DNA of 64,000 nucleotides, from contig NZ_LMKB01000001.1 of NCBI RefSeq assembly GCF_001421165.1, positions 171,259 through 235,258 of the forward strand, written 5' to 3'. Source of the DNA: Frigoribacterium sp. Leaf8. Its GTDB lineage: Bacteria > Actinomycetota > Actinomycetes > Actinomycetales > Microbacteriaceae. Within the stretch, counting starts at the first letter, position 1, and every line of letters starts with the position of its first letter. Made by a program: the position numbers and the translations under genes. Under the pieces are notes generated by a model. The model saw nothing but the letters and a program-made list of their open reading frames with translations. It was not told the origin of the DNA and made no database searches. Positions 1-8,239 of the stretch are shown piece after piece.

Positions 1-143
1 GGAACGTCGCACCACCGTCGCGTCCTCGAACCACCCGGGGGCGTGGTTCCACGACACGGGCGTGGTGCGACCTCGGCCCCGGGCCGGGCCGGGCCGGACC
101 ACCGGGCCGGGCCGGGCCACCGTACCCGCCGTCGCACCGCCGG
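1..143. other. G+C-rich intergenic DNA at the left edge
   Basis: I see no gene here. The stretch holds several copies of the word GTCGCACC or its complement (near 6, 64 and 131) and a run of GGGCC/GGGCCGG units at about 78-118. That run has enough G-triplets for a possible G-quadruplex. The upstream neighbour lies outside the window, so its role cannot be judged. Confidence 0.4.
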
Positions 144-183
144 CTGAACGTCGCACCGCCGATGTGGGCGGTGCGATGTTCAG
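144..183 (-). terminator. Hairpin at the 3' end of the histidine kinase gene
   Basis: Positions 144-160 (CTGAACGTCGCACCGCC) pair with 167-183 with one G-U type mismatch and a six-base loop. The hairpin overlaps the stop codon of the kinase gene (180-182). There is no clear T-run, which is common for terminators in high-GC actinobacteria. Confidence 0.6.
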
Positions 184-1916
184 TGGGCGGTGCGACGCAG
201 CGCGGGCGCGGGCGCGGCTGCGGCCGTCGGGGCGCCAGCCGCCGCAGCCGCCGCACCAGCCGCAGCCGCCTCCGATCCGGCCCGGACCGCACGCACGGCG
301 ACGGGCAGCGTCAGCCGGAACACCGCGCCGGGCCGGCCGACCCCGGGAGGCTCGCAGACCAGGTCGCCGCCGTGGGCGCGGGCCAGACCGCGGGCGATGG
401 GCAGCCCCAGGCCCGCGCCTCCGTCCCCGGACCGTCGGGCCTCGTCCAGCCGCACCAGCCGGTCGAACACCCGCTCGCGGTCGCGCGTGGGCACGCCCGG
501 GCCGTCGTCGGACACGAGCACCGCGACCTCGTCGGCACGCGACGCGTCGAGCCAGAGCGTCACGGGCCCGGTGCCCCCCGTCGCCCGGGCGGCGTTGTCG
601 ACCAGGTTGCCGACGATCTGCGAGACCCGACCCGCGTCGGCCGCCACCACGACCGGCCCGTCGGGCAGCAGGACCCGCAGGTCGAGCGACGGCCGTCGCA
701 GCCGCTGACGCTCGACGTCGGCGAGCAGCGACGCCCCGAGGTCGACGGGTGCGACGTCCAGCGAGATGCCCTGGTCGACGCGGGCCATCAGCAGCATGTC
801 GTCGATCAACCGGGAGGCGCGCTCGGCCTCGCGCACCACGTGCGTCGCCAGCCGCTCGCGTTCGTCGGCCGTGCCGGGCGACCGCACGAGGGTGTCGGCC
901 GCGGCGCGCATCCCGGCGACGGGGGTGCGCAGCTCGTGGGCGGCGTCCGACACGAACGCGCGCACCCGCGTCTCGGCGTCGAGCGCGGCCCGCTCGGCCC
1001 CCTCGACGCCGTCGAGCATCTCGTCGAAAGCGACGGCGACCCGGCCGATCTCGGTGTCGCGTCGGGCCGGCCGCAGGCGTCGGCCCCGGTCGCCGTGCGC
1101 GATCGACCGGGCGACGCCGGTCATCCGGTCGAGCGGCCGCAGGGTGGCTCGCACCACGAGGGCGAGGCCGATCGCCGCGATCAGCAGGAACGCCGCGGAG
1201 GCGCCGATCATCACCCAGCGCAGCTGCACCAGGGTCTCGCCCACCGACCGTGAGTCCGTGGTCAGGGTGATCGTCGACCCGTCGCTGAGCTGCGAGACGA
1301 GCGTGGTCACCTCGTCGTCGCTCCGCACCTCGGACGAGGTGACCGTGACCGCGTCGGACGAGGAGGTGCCGGTCGCGTCCCCGGCGTCGGTGCCGCTCGA
1401 GGAGTCGGTGCCGGTCTCATCGGTGCCGGTGCCGGTGCCGGTGCCGTCCAGGCTGCCGACGCCCGCGCCTCCTGGTCCGTCGTCGAGCCCCGAGGCCGGG
1501 CCGCCGCGTCCGGGGCCGTCGCCGAGCGAGGGCGGGCCCTCGCGCAGCTGGTCGGGGCTCGGGCCGGCGACGATGGCGTCGCCGTCGGCGTCGCGGATGA
1601 CGACCGAGAGCCCCTGGGCCGAGAGCCGGTCGGCGAGCTCGTCGCCGTCCACCGTGCCGACCAGGGCCGCGGCGGCCGCGGCGCGGTCCGACAGCCGGTC
1701 GACGACCTGGGCGCGGAGCCGCTGGCCGAGCGTGAGCTCGACCGTCACGGCGAGCGCCGCCAGCAGGACGGCCAGCAGCAGCAGCACGGCGACGACCGTG
1801 CGGACGCGCAACGAACCGGTGCGCAGCCCAGGGGCGGCGGCCTCGGGGGCCGACACCGCGCCTCCTCGGGGGTGGTGTCCCGTCGTGAGCGCGGCGGGAC
1901 GGCGGGCGCGCTTCAC
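180..1916 (-). CDS. Two-component sensor histidine kinase
   Basis: This is a membrane sensor kinase that should phosphorylate the response regulator encoded just upstream. Visible parts are a first membrane helix at about residues 40-60, an extracellular domain of about 175 residues, a second helix near 236-256, a HAMP linker, an H-box (SDAAHELRTP, His near residue 323), an N-box (VGNLVDNAA) and ATP-lid glycine boxes (DDGPGVP, GGAGLGLP). The GTG start at 1916 overlaps the regulator stop by four bases (GTGA), so the pair is translationally coupled. The extracellular part contains a low-complexity Gly-Thr run encoded by a six-base microsatellite (GGTGCC, about 1425-1445) and an acidic Ser/Thr/Asp stretch. 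The signal sensed is unknown. Confidence 0.93.
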   Translation of the reverse strand: MKRARRPAALTTGHHPRGGAVSAPEAAAPGLRTGSLRVRTVVAVLLLLAVLLAALAVTVELTLGQRLRAQVVDRLSDRAAAAAALVGTVDGDELADRLSAQGLSVVIRDADGDAIVAGPSPDQLREGPPSLGDGPGRGGPASGLDDGPGGAGVGSLDGTGTGTGTDETGTDSSSGTDAGDATGTSSSDAVTVTSSEVRSDDEVTTLVSQLSDGSTITLTTDSRSVGETLVQLRWVMIGASAAFLLIAAIGLALVVRATLRPLDRMTGVARSIAHGDRGRRLRPARRDTEIGRVAVAFDEMLDGVEGAERAALDAETRVRAFVSDAAHELRTPVAGMRAAADTLVRSPGTADERERLATHVVREAERASRLIDDMLLMARVDQGISLDVAPVDLGASLLADVERQRLRRPSLDLRVLLPDGPVVVAADAGRVSQIVGNLVDNAARATGGTGPVTLWLDASRADEVAVLVSDDGPGVPTRDRERVFDRLVRLDEARRSGDGGAGLGLPIARGLARAHGGDLVCEPPGVGRPGAVFRLTLPVAVRAVRAGSEAAAAGAAAAAAGAPTAAAAPAPALRRTAH

Positions 1917-2581
1917 GCGCTCATGCGGTAGCCGAGGCCGCGGACGGTGTGGATCAGGCGGGGGCCCCGGGTCTCCATCTTGCGGCGCAGGGCGCTGAGG
2001 TGCACCTCGACGAGGTTGGGGTCGTAGTCGTCGTAGCCCCAGACCTGGGTGAGGATCTGTGTCTTCGAGACGGTGCGCCCGCGGCTCTCGGCGAGGAAGC
2101 CGAGCAGACGGAACTCGGTGGCCGTGAGGTCGAGTGGTTCGCCGCCGCGCGTGATGCGGGCCGCCTCGGGGTCGACCACCAGGTCGCCGATCTCGATCAC
2201 CGAGGGAATCCGACCGCGGCGGCGGAGGACGGCCGTGACCCGGGCGATCAGCTCGGCCACGGCGAAGGGCTTGACCACGTAGTCGTCGACGCCCTCCGAG
2301 AAGCCGCGCAGCCGGTCGTCGACCTCGTCGCGGGCGGTCAGCATGACGACGGCGGCGTCGGACGAGGTGCGGATGGTGCTCGCCAGGCGGATGCCGCTCG
2401 CCCCGGGCAGCATCCAGTCGAGCACGACGAGGTCGGGTACGAACGCCTTCAGCTGCTCGGGCAGGTCCGCGCCGTCGGCCAGACCGTGCACGGCGAAGCC
2501 CTCGGCGCCCAGAGCGGTGACGACGGCGGTGCGGATGGTCTCGTCGTCGTCGATCACGAGGACGCGGGCGGGGCTGAGCAT
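1913..2581 (-). CDS. OmpR/PhoB-family response regulator
   Basis: The protein has 222 residues. The receiver domain carries the acidic pocket (DDDE near residues 11-14), the phosphoacceptor Asp55 in LVVLDWMLPG, the switch residue in VVMLTARD and the conserved Lys in VVKPFA. A winged-helix DNA-binding domain follows from about residue 130 and ends RGLGYRMSA, typical of the OmpR class. It is the first gene of a two-gene operon with the kinase. GGAGG directly abuts the ATG, too close for normal Shine-Dalgarno use. A -10-like TACCGT lies seven bases upstream, so a leaderless transcript is plausible. Target genes are unknown. Confidence 0.95.
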   Translation of the reverse strand: MLSPARVLVIDDDETIRTAVVTALGAEGFAVHGLADGADLPEQLKAFVPDLVVLDWMLPGASGIRLASTIRTSSDAAVVMLTARDEVDDRLRGFSEGVDDYVVKPFAVAELIARVTAVLRRRGRIPSVIEIGDLVVDPEAARITRGGEPLDLTATEFRLLGFLAESRGRTVSKTQILTQVWGYDDYDPNLVEVHLSALRRKMETRGPRLIHTVRGLGYRMSA

Positions 2582-2588
2582 CCTCCGA

Positions 2589-2594
2589 ACGGTA
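2589..2594 (-). promoter_or_regulatory. Candidate -10 of the two-component operon
   Basis: TACCGT lies seven bases before the ATG at 2581. This fits the TANNNT spacing of leaderless actinobacterial promoters seen at other genes in this window. Confidence 0.5.
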
Positions 2595-2700
2595 GGGCCG
2601 GTCGGTGGGCGGAGGCTATGGACGGGCTGGGGGTGCGGTGTGGGTCGCGTGGCCGCGGACTGCCACCAGGGGTGGACCGCCGACGGGCTCGGCCTGCCGC

Positions 2701-2706
2701 TAGGGT
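2701..2706 (+). promoter_or_regulatory. Candidate -10 for the membrane protein at 2713
   Basis: TAGGGT lies six bases before the ATG and no ribosome-binding site is visible. This suggests a leaderless transcript. Confidence 0.5.
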
Positions 2707-2712
2707 CGGCGC

Positions 2713-3654
2713 ATGGGGAGACAGCGCCGACGACGGCAACTCGTCGCGGGCGGCGTCCTGCTGGGGCTGTCGCTGCTCGCGTTCTGGCTCGGAGGGCCGA
2801 TCTCGGCCCGGTGGCCGTCGGCCTACCTGACCGTGGGGTTGGCGGCGTTCGGGCTCTTCCTGGTCGCCCTGTGGTTGTTCCTCCTCGTCATCGCCGAGCG
2901 TGAGGGGCCGCCCTCTGGCGCCCCGACCCTCCCGACCCGTCCGAGTTCCCCGGGCTGGTGGCCGTTCCAGCGGCGGCAGCCTCCGATCCCTCCACGAGAG
3001 AACGTCGCAAGCGACACGGACTGGGTCCCCCTCATCTGGCGACCGCGCAGCATCCCCGTACTGCGACGCGTCGATGCCGACGGCGCCCTCGAACTCCTGC
3101 TCGCCGACGATCGAGGCGAAGGGCCCATCGGAGGGTCGAGGGAGATCGTCATCGCCCTCTCGACCCAGGACCTGCTGATGATGTCGGCTGTCCTGAACTC
3201 CGCCGCCGACTACGCCCTCGCCTCACCGTGGGACTCCGGCTTCTCGCACGACGAGGCCCTCGCGTGGTCGCGTCGCGCAGCCCGCGCCGCTCGCGACGCA
3301 CCGGGTCCGCGGTTCGACCCGATTCGGGCCTCTGGTGTCGGAGCACGCCGGATCGGCTGGACGGCCTGGGCCCTCGGGCAGGACGCCCAGGTCGGTGCCC
3401 GACGCGATCCGTGGTTCGTCGTGCCCTTCGACCAGCTCCAGGCCGTGACCAACTCGCTCCAGGAAGTGGTCGAGGGGCTCATCGACCTCGACCTCGCCGC
3501 CGTCCAACGACTCGGCGGCAGCGGCGAGGGTGGCGGTGAAGACGGGCGCGAGGCGCGCCTCGCGGGCGGCGAGCTGACGCGACGCCTTCGCGACGTCCTG
3601 CGGCACGCGCACGAGTCCGACCCGGCACCGGCATTCGGTCCCACCGACACCTGA
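2713..3654 (+). CDS. Uncharacterised membrane-anchored protein
   Basis: I do not recognise the family. The 313-residue product has a basic N-terminus (RQRRRRQ) and two adjacent hydrophobic helices at about residues 10-30 and 35-58. A Pro-rich linker and a soluble domain of about 220 residues follow, which should be cytoplasmic by the positive-inside rule. The soluble part contains Trp-rich patches (DTDWVPLIWRP, IGWTAWALGQ) and ends in a Glu/Arg/Gly-rich helix and a disordered tail. It stands alone, divergent from the two-component operon, with about 130 bases between them. Codon use matches its neighbours, so it is a genuine resident gene of unknown role. Confidence 0.75.
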   Translation: MGRQRRRRQLVAGGVLLGLSLLAFWLGGPISARWPSAYLTVGLAAFGLFLVALWLFLLVIAEREGPPSGAPTLPTRPSSPGWWPFQRRQPPIPPRENVASDTDWVPLIWRPRSIPVLRRVDADGALELLLADDRGEGPIGGSREIVIALSTQDLLMMSAVLNSAADYALASPWDSGFSHDEALAWSRRAARAARDAPGPRFDPIRASGVGARRIGWTAWALGQDAQVGARRDPWFVVPFDQLQAVTNSLQEVVEGLIDLDLAAVQRLGGSGEGGGEDGREARLAGGELTRRLRDVLRHAHESDPAPAFGPTDT

Positions 3655-3723
3655 CTCGTCCGTGCCGAGCCACCGAGACGGATCGATGCGGGGAGGCGCC
3701 GCTGGACCGTCGGTGAGCGGGTT

Positions 3724-4254
3724 CTACGGAAGGGCCGGAGGCACGGTGCGGGCCGGGTCACCGGCGCCGCCGAGGTCGGGGTCGAGGTGGGCGAGGACGA
3801 ACGGATCGACGCAGCCCCGGGCGAAACCGCGGATGCGTCGGTCGATGTCGCGCTGCAGGAGGACGGCGCCGATGCGCTCGGCCAGGGGCGCCAGCCATGC
3901 CGGCTTGCACGAGAAGTTGTAGCGCCAGACGGCCTCGGTCGAGCTCGGGTCGCCGTCGACCTCGCTGAACCGCCATCCCCCGCCCATGCGCGCGAAGAAC
4001 CACGACCCCTTCGTCATCTTCATGCCGACGTTCGTCGGTGGGTTGTACGAGACGTACTCGCTCTCCATCCGGAACCCGAAACGCTGCACGGTGAACGTCC
4101 GGACCCCCTTGGCGGCCCGGGTCGCCCCGCCCACCAGGTACTGCCGCCGGATGAACGGGTCCCACCGCTTTCGCGCCTCCCCCTGGGTCTGCGACACCGC
4201 GAAGGCGACGTGGAGGTCGACAGGAACGACGCACCGGGACTCGACGACGGGCAT
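3724..4254 (-). CDS. SRPBCC-fold (polyketide cyclase-like) protein
   Basis: The 176-residue product resembles the START/SRPBCC superfamily, whose members bind hydrophobic ligands in a helix-grip cavity. It begins with a beta strand and the typical early helix (CVVPVDLHVAFAVSQTQGEARKRW). A beta-rich centre follows (TFTVQRFGFRMESEYVSYNPP), then a C-terminal amphipathic helix (ERIGAVLLQRDIDRRIRGFARGC). No catalytic residues can be assigned. It is transcribed alone, convergent with the gene at 2713. The assignment rests on overall pattern, so the ligand is unknown. Confidence 0.7.
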   Translation of the reverse strand: MPVVESRCVVPVDLHVAFAVSQTQGEARKRWDPFIRRQYLVGGATRAAKGVRTFTVQRFGFRMESEYVSYNPPTNVGMKMTKGSWFFARMGGGWRFSEVDGDPSSTEAVWRYNFSCKPAWLAPLAERIGAVLLQRDIDRRIRGFARGCVDPFVLAHLDPDLGGAGDPARTVPPALP

Positions 4255-4344
4255 GGGCTCATCGTCGCACCTCCGGACGTCCGGGCGACCACGGGCGTGG
4301 AAAGATCAGGACAGACCTGTCGACACCCGACCCCGAGGAGCGGC

Positions 4345-4623
4345 GTGCTCGCACGAGACGTGACCGAGAAGAGATTCACCCCGACCCGCTTCCGCGACGG
4401 CTACGCGATGGAGGACGTGGACCCGTTCCTCGAGCGCATCCGGGCCACCCTCGCGGCCTACGAGCAGGGGACCACCGTCGGCCTCCTGGCGGACGTCGAC
4501 GTCGTGGCCGCCCGGTTCCGACCGACGAGGTTCAGGGAAGGCTACGACCAGGACGAGGTCGACGACTTCCTGGACCAGGTCGTCGTCGAGCTCAGGGGAC
4601 GACAGTCCGCCGGGGGTCGCTGA
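4345..4623 (+). CDS. DivIVA-domain repeat protein (92 aa)
   Basis: The small protein holds two copies of the short DivIVA N-terminal motif. The first is F-T-P-T-R-F-R-D-G-Y followed by a V-D-x-F-L helix, the second F-R-P-T-R-F-R-E-G-Y followed by E-V-D-D-F-L. In DivIVA/Wag31 this motif helps the protein sit at curved membranes, but here there is no long coiled coil, so it is not the polar organiser itself. I chose the GTG at 4345 because GAGGAG lies four bases before it. A GTG at 4360 is a less supported alternative. The 90 bases before it separate it from a divergent SRPBCC gene. Confidence 0.8.
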   Translation: MLARDVTEKRFTPTRFRDGYAMEDVDPFLERIRATLAAYEQGTTVGLLADVDVVAARFRPTRFREGYDQDEVDDFLDQVVVELRGRQSAGGR

Positions 4624-4657
4624 CCGCGTCCCGACGTTGCGACGTCCCGACGTCGTG

Positions 4658-4906
4658 TCAGCCGCGGGCGTGGCGCACGTACGCGACGATCGCGTTGGCG
4701 TGCCCGTGGCCCAGGCCGTGTTCGGATTTGAGCCACGACACCACCTGCATGTGCGCGTGCTCGTCGAGACGCTCGTCGACCAGGTCGAGCCACTCCTGGA
4801 CCGGCCGCCCGTAGGTGCGCTCGATGCTCGGGAAGTACGACGCCGGGCCTTTGACGGTCTGGCCGTCGGTGGGCGGTTCGGGTGCCAGGACGCGTCGCTC
4901 GGACAT
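4658..4906 (-). CDS. DUF4287-type small protein (82 aa)
   Basis: This protein of unknown function has a compact helical core with the pattern SYFPSIERTYGRPVQEW then L-K-S-E-H-G-L-G-H-G-H-A-N-A-I-V. That resembles DUF4287 proteins, often encoded beside DUF5655 partners, though none is seen here. The reading frame stays open further upstream, but the ATG at 4906 is preferred because the conserved motif follows shortly after it and TACCGT lies six bases before it. Confidence 0.8.
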   Translation of the reverse strand: MSERRVLAPEPPTDGQTVKGPASYFPSIERTYGRPVQEWLDLVDERLDEHAHMQVVSWLKSEHGLGHGHANAIVAYVRHARG

Positions 4907-4912
4907 GCGGTG

Positions 4913-4918
4913 ACGGTA
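4913..4918 (-). promoter_or_regulatory. Candidate -10 of the DUF4287 gene
   Basis: TACCGT is six bases before the ATG with no ribosome-binding site between, the same layout as other likely leaderless genes here. Confidence 0.45.
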
Positions 4919-5044
4919 GCAGTCGGTGTCGACGCGACTTAAGCCCCGCTTCAGATTCGGTTCCGAGAGTGGTGTCTGCCGGAGGGAACGCCCCGACCGC
5001 CAGCCGCACCGCGGCTCGCCCGGCACCCGACATCTGGAGACACC

Positions 5045-5926
5045 ATGGCGAAGGACATCACCCCCGACGGTCGCGACGACGACCGTCGCGACGAGAACAC
5101 CCCCGCGCAGGACGATGCGTGGGCCGAGCGACTGCGTCGTGAGGACGAGGACCAGGACGCCCGTACGACGACCGAGCTGCCGGCCCGGCCGTCGGGCCAG
5201 CCCACGGCCCCGACCACCCCGATCGTCGCCGACGACCAGCGCACCCGCGAACTGCCCACGGACGGCAGCGCGTTCCGAGCCGGGTCGACCCCGCAACGGC
5301 GCCCGAGGAAGGGCCTGCTCGTCGGCATCGGCATCGCGGCGGCCGGCCTCGCCCTGGTCGGGACCAGCACCGCCGTCGCGGTGTCGAACGCCGGGAGCTC
5401 GACCAGCGCCTCCTCGAGCGCGACGCCGGGCCGGGACGACGCGGCGGACCAGGCCGACGGCTCACGCCAGGGGCCGGGAGGACGAGGCTCCGACGACGCC
5501 ACCGGTGCACCCACCGACGCGCCGACTCCGCCTGCTGCGGGCGGCGACTCGGACGAGAGCACTCCGGCCGAGGGCACCGGGCCCGACGGCGAGGCCCTAC
5601 CGACCCCGGGCGTCGGCCCCGACGGCGAAGCGCTGCCGACCCCCGGCGCCGGGCCCGACGGGAAGGCCATGCCGACCCCCGGCACCGGCCCCGACGGGAA
5701 GGCCCTGCCCGAGGCACCGGAGGGCGGCCCTGCCGACGGCGGCCCGATGGCTGGTGGACCGAAGGGTGGCCCGGGCCACGGCCCCGGCGAGAAGGGCGGC
5801 CCGAAGACGGACTCCGGCGACACCGAGGACGACTCCGACCGCCCCACCCCGCCGACCGATGCGCCCACCCCTCCCACGGACGCGCCGACGCCCACCCCCG
5901 GCACCGACGAGGGCTCGGGCTCGTAG
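5045..5926 (+). CDS. Single-pass membrane protein with Pro/Gly-rich repeat tail
   Basis: The family is not recognised. The 293-residue product has an acidic, disordered N-terminal region of about 85 residues, then a basic stop (QRRPRKG) and one hydrophobic helix (LLVGIGIAAAGLALVGTST, about 90-108). A long low-complexity region rich in Pro, Gly, Asp and Thr follows. It includes four near-identical 12-residue units (consensus G-x-G-P-D-G-E/K-A-L-P-T-P) at about 177-222 and two P-T-D-A-P-T-P-P units near the end. Topology predicts a cytoplasmic N-terminus and an extracellular tail that may span the cell wall. GGAG lies five bases before the ATG. No enzymatic motif is visible. Confidence 0.75.
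   Translation: MAKDITPDGRDDDRRDENTPAQDDAWAERLRREDEDQDARTTTELPARPSGQPTAPTTPIVADDQRTRELPTDGSAFRAGSTPQRRPRKGLLVGIGIAAAGLALVGTSTAVAVSNAGSSTSASSSATPGRDDAADQADGSRQGPGGRGSDDATGAPTDAPTPPAAGGDSDESTPAEGTGPDGEALPTPGVGPDGEALPTPGAGPDGKAMPTPGTGPDGKALPEAPEGGPADGGPMAGGPKGGPGHGPGEKGGPKTDSGDTEDDSDRPTPPTDAPTPPTDAPTPTPGTDEGSGS
5573..5716 (+). repeat. Four tandem 36-bp in-frame repeats
   Basis: The units run 5573-5608, 5609-5644, 5645-5680 and 5681-5716, the last diverging at its end. Each encodes G-x-G-P-D-G-E/K-A-L/M-P-T-P within the tail of the membrane protein. Repeat number could vary between strains. Confidence 0.85.
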
Positions 5927-6017
5927 GGCGCCGGCCGCACCGGCCGTCAGGGCGCCGGCCGCTCGGAAGCGCCGGCACCGGTCAGCACAGCAGGCTCCGT
6001 CAGAACAGCAGGCTCCG

Positions 6018-7517
6018 TCAGAACCGCGTGGTGATGCTGCCCTCGACGACGGGTGGCACACCGCGGCGGTCGGCCGAGCCCCGCACCGTGGCGATCTCGT
6101 TCCACTTGTCGATCGTGGTGCAGGGGTGCGAGACGCCGAGCCGCACCAGGTCGCCGACCTGCAGCCCGGACGCCGGGTCGAGCCGCAGGAAGGCGTGCTG
6201 GTCGTTGAGGGCCGACACGTGCGACCCGTCGAGCACCCCCGGGAGGCGCCGGTCGGCCGCCTGCGGACGCCACGCCTCGAGCGGCACCGGGAACCCCTCG
6301 TCGTCCGACGTGTCGCGCCGTCCGACGTTGAGCAGGGCGAGCCCGGGCTCGGGACGGGACACCACGGACGCCCAGAGCTCGAGGGTCGGCAGGAACGAGG
6401 GCTCGATCGTCGGCCCCTCGACCTGCTCGGCGTCGAACCCCGCGGCCCGCTCGGCGTCGAACCCCTCGGCCGCTCCGTCGAACCCGGTGAGTTCGCCGTC
6501 GGTCGGCCCGCCCATCTCGCGGTCGGCCTGCGACCCCGCCGAACCGTCGCCGACGACGACCGTGACGTCGGCGTCGACGCCGGCCGCGCCTCCTGCGGTC
6601 GACGGCACGGCGTGGCGGGTCGACGGCATCGTGTCGCGGGCGAACGGGGTCAGCCGGCGATAGAGGTCGTGGTCGTGGGCGACGTACGAACCCGACCGCA
6701 GTACGACGCGCGTGCGCGGCCCCTGCAGACCCGAGGGGTCGTGCCGGTCGCCGAGCACGGCGACGACACGGTCGAAGTAGACGCTGCCGCCGGCCGTCAC
6801 CACCACGTCGTGACCTCTCGACAGCCACGGGTCGAAGGCCGGCGCACCGATGCCGTCGAGCACCTCGAGGAGCCCCCGCAGGTAGTCGTCGACCACGGCG
6901 ATGCCGGCCGCGTCGACGTCGTGCGTGAGGGCGCCCTCGTACCCGGCCACCCCGGCCAGGACGAGGTGCGGTGCCGCCGCCACGGCCTCGGCGACGAGCA
7001 GCGCCTCGCGCACCGAGCGCGCGCCGGTCCGGCCGAGCGGCGACCCGAACTCGACCAGCACGGCGAGCGGACGCTCGCCCTCGGCCCGCGCCAGGGCGGC
7101 GTCGACGAGGCGCACCGTCTCGACCGAGTCGACCCACATGAGCACGTCGACGCCGGGCGCGGCGAGCGCCGCGAGGGTCGCGGGCGCGAACGCGGTGCCC
7201 GCCAGGACGACGTTCGGCACCCCGGCCTCGCGCGCGACGGCGACCTGGAACGCCGTCGCGAGCGTGATGCCCCACGCGCCGGCGTCGAGCTGCCGGCGCC
7301 AGATCTCGGGCGCCATCGTCGTCTTGCCGTGCGGCGCCAGGTCGACCCCGCCCTCGCGACACCAGGCGGCCATGGTCTCGACGTTGTGGGTGAGGGCGTC
7401 GAGGTCGATCGTGAGCAGCGGGGTCGCGAGGTCGATCAGCGGGACCGGCCGGGGCTCGCGGCCGAAGCCCACCTTGGTGGGGACGGGGGCGGACGGGGTC
7501 GAGGACGACGTGGTCAT
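6018..7517 (-). CDS. D-serine dehydratase-like (fold-type III PLP) enzyme
   Basis: This enzyme of about 499 residues belongs to the alanine-racemase-fold group that includes D-threonine aldolase and eukaryote-type D-serine dehydratase. The PLP lysine is visible in APHGKTTMAP near residue 58. The C-terminal metal-ligand motif S-H-P-C-T-T is present, as in zinc-dependent D-serine dehydratases. The likely reaction is deamination of D-serine or a related D-amino acid, or a retro-aldol cleavage. It is divergent from a RidA gene, whose family removes the 2-aminoacrylate such dehydratases release. An odd feature is an acidic insertion with three G-F-D-x-E/A units near residues 345-365. ATG 7517 was chosen because the family-like sequence begins shortly after it. 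Confidence 0.87.
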   Translation of the reverse strand: MTTSSSTPSAPVPTKVGFGREPRPVPLIDLATPLLTIDLDALTHNVETMAAWCREGGVDLAPHGKTTMAPEIWRRQLDAGAWGITLATAFQVAVAREAGVPNVVLAGTAFAPATLAALAAPGVDVLMWVDSVETVRLVDAALARAEGERPLAVLVEFGSPLGRTGARSVREALLVAEAVAAAPHLVLAGVAGYEGALTHDVDAAGIAVVDDYLRGLLEVLDGIGAPAFDPWLSRGHDVVVTAGGSVYFDRVVAVLGDRHDPSGLQGPRTRVVLRSGSYVAHDHDLYRRLTPFARDTMPSTRHAVPSTAGGAAGVDADVTVVVGDGSAGSQADREMGGPTDGELTGFDGAAEGFDAERAAGFDAEQVEGPTIEPSFLPTLELWASVVSRPEPGLALLNVGRRDTSDDEGFPVPLEAWRPQAADRRLPGVLDGSHVSALNDQHAFLRLDPASGLQVGDLVRLGVSHPCTTIDKWNEIATVRGSADRRGVPPVVEGSITTRF

Positions 7518-7590
7518 GGTGCCTTCCGACGGGTGCGGTTCGGGGGTGTGCGGAGTGGTGCTGCGGTCAGGCCGTGTGTCGGTACCTGAC

Positions 7591-7608
7591 GGTAGTTTTG
7601 CAGCCACC
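7591..7608. promoter_or_regulatory. Candidate operator between the divergent dehydratase and RidA genes
   Basis: GGTAGTTTTGCAGCCACC is an imperfect palindrome (half sites GGTAGTT and, on the other strand, GGTGGCT). It lies in the 150-base divergent promoter region, 73 bases before one start and 59 before the other. It is the most AT-rich spot there. The binding protein is unknown. An RpiR/MurR-type regulator would suit the pathway, but none is encoded in this window. Confidence 0.3.
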
Positions 7609-7667
7609 CCCGACGGGCGACACCTCACGTCGGGCCCACCGACCATCCACCAGAGAAGAGCAGACCT

Positions 7668-8072
7668 GTGAGCGAGAAGACCGAAGTCCGCACCGGCGGC
7701 GCCCCCACCCCCATCTCGACCTTCTCGCAGGGCGTGCTCAAGAACGGGTTCCTCAGCGTGTCGGGCCAGGGCCCGCAAGACCCCGCCACGAGCGAGTACC
7801 TGCACCCCGGCGACCTGACGTCGCAGACCGTCCGCACGCTCGACAACGTCAAGGCGATCGTCGAGGGCGCCGGCGGGACGTTCGACGACGTCGTGTCGCT
7901 GCGCGTGTTCCTCACCACGCGCGACGACTTCGCCGAGATGAACGCCGCGTACGAGACCTACCTGCTGCAGAACGTCCCGAGCGGGGTGTTCCCCACCCGC
8001 ACGACGGTCTTCGTCGAGCTGCCGAACGAGGCCATGCTCGTCGAGATCGACGCGCTCGCCATCCTCAGCTGA
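7668..8072 (+). CDS. RidA-family (YjgF/YER057c) deaminase
   Basis: The 134-residue protein has the Rid fold pattern: a glycine-rich early strand (LSVSGQGP), the helix TLDNVKAIVEGAGGTFDDVVSLRVFL, and the C-terminal PTRTTVFVELPNEAMLVEIDALA with the substrate-binding Arg of the P-x-R-T motif. Rid proteins hydrolyse reactive enamines/imines such as 2-aminoacrylate from PLP serine/threonine dehydratases. The divergent dehydratase-like gene is therefore a natural source of its substrate. It starts with GTG. Confidence 0.93.
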   Translation: MSEKTEVRTGGAPTPISTFSQGVLKNGFLSVSGQGPQDPATSEYLHPGDLTSQTVRTLDNVKAIVEGAGGTFDDVVSLRVFLTTRDDFAEMNAAYETYLLQNVPSGVFPTRTTVFVELPNEAMLVEIDALAILS

Positions 8073-8239
8073 CGCGCTGCGGCTCTCCGGGCCTGCGGCC
8101 TGCGGCTCTGCCGCCCTGCCGCTCGTCGACAGCGGGCGAGTTCGCACTTTCCTGGTCGGCACGATCGCCCGCCCACCCCGGACACGCCCGTGTTCGGGGT
8201 GGCGCGGCGTCCAGGCGGCGCGACCACAGGAGGCGCAGG

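Noticed and set aside
62-1270. Arg/Pro-rich open frames at the left edge on the plus strand
   Set aside because: They lie opposite the histidine kinase, have extreme composition, and lack a ribosome-binding site.
4926-7589. An 887-codon open frame on the plus strand
   Set aside because: It is a GC-driven shadow overlapping the repeat protein and the D-serine dehydratase-like gene in other frames, with Arg/Pro-rich low-complexity sequence.
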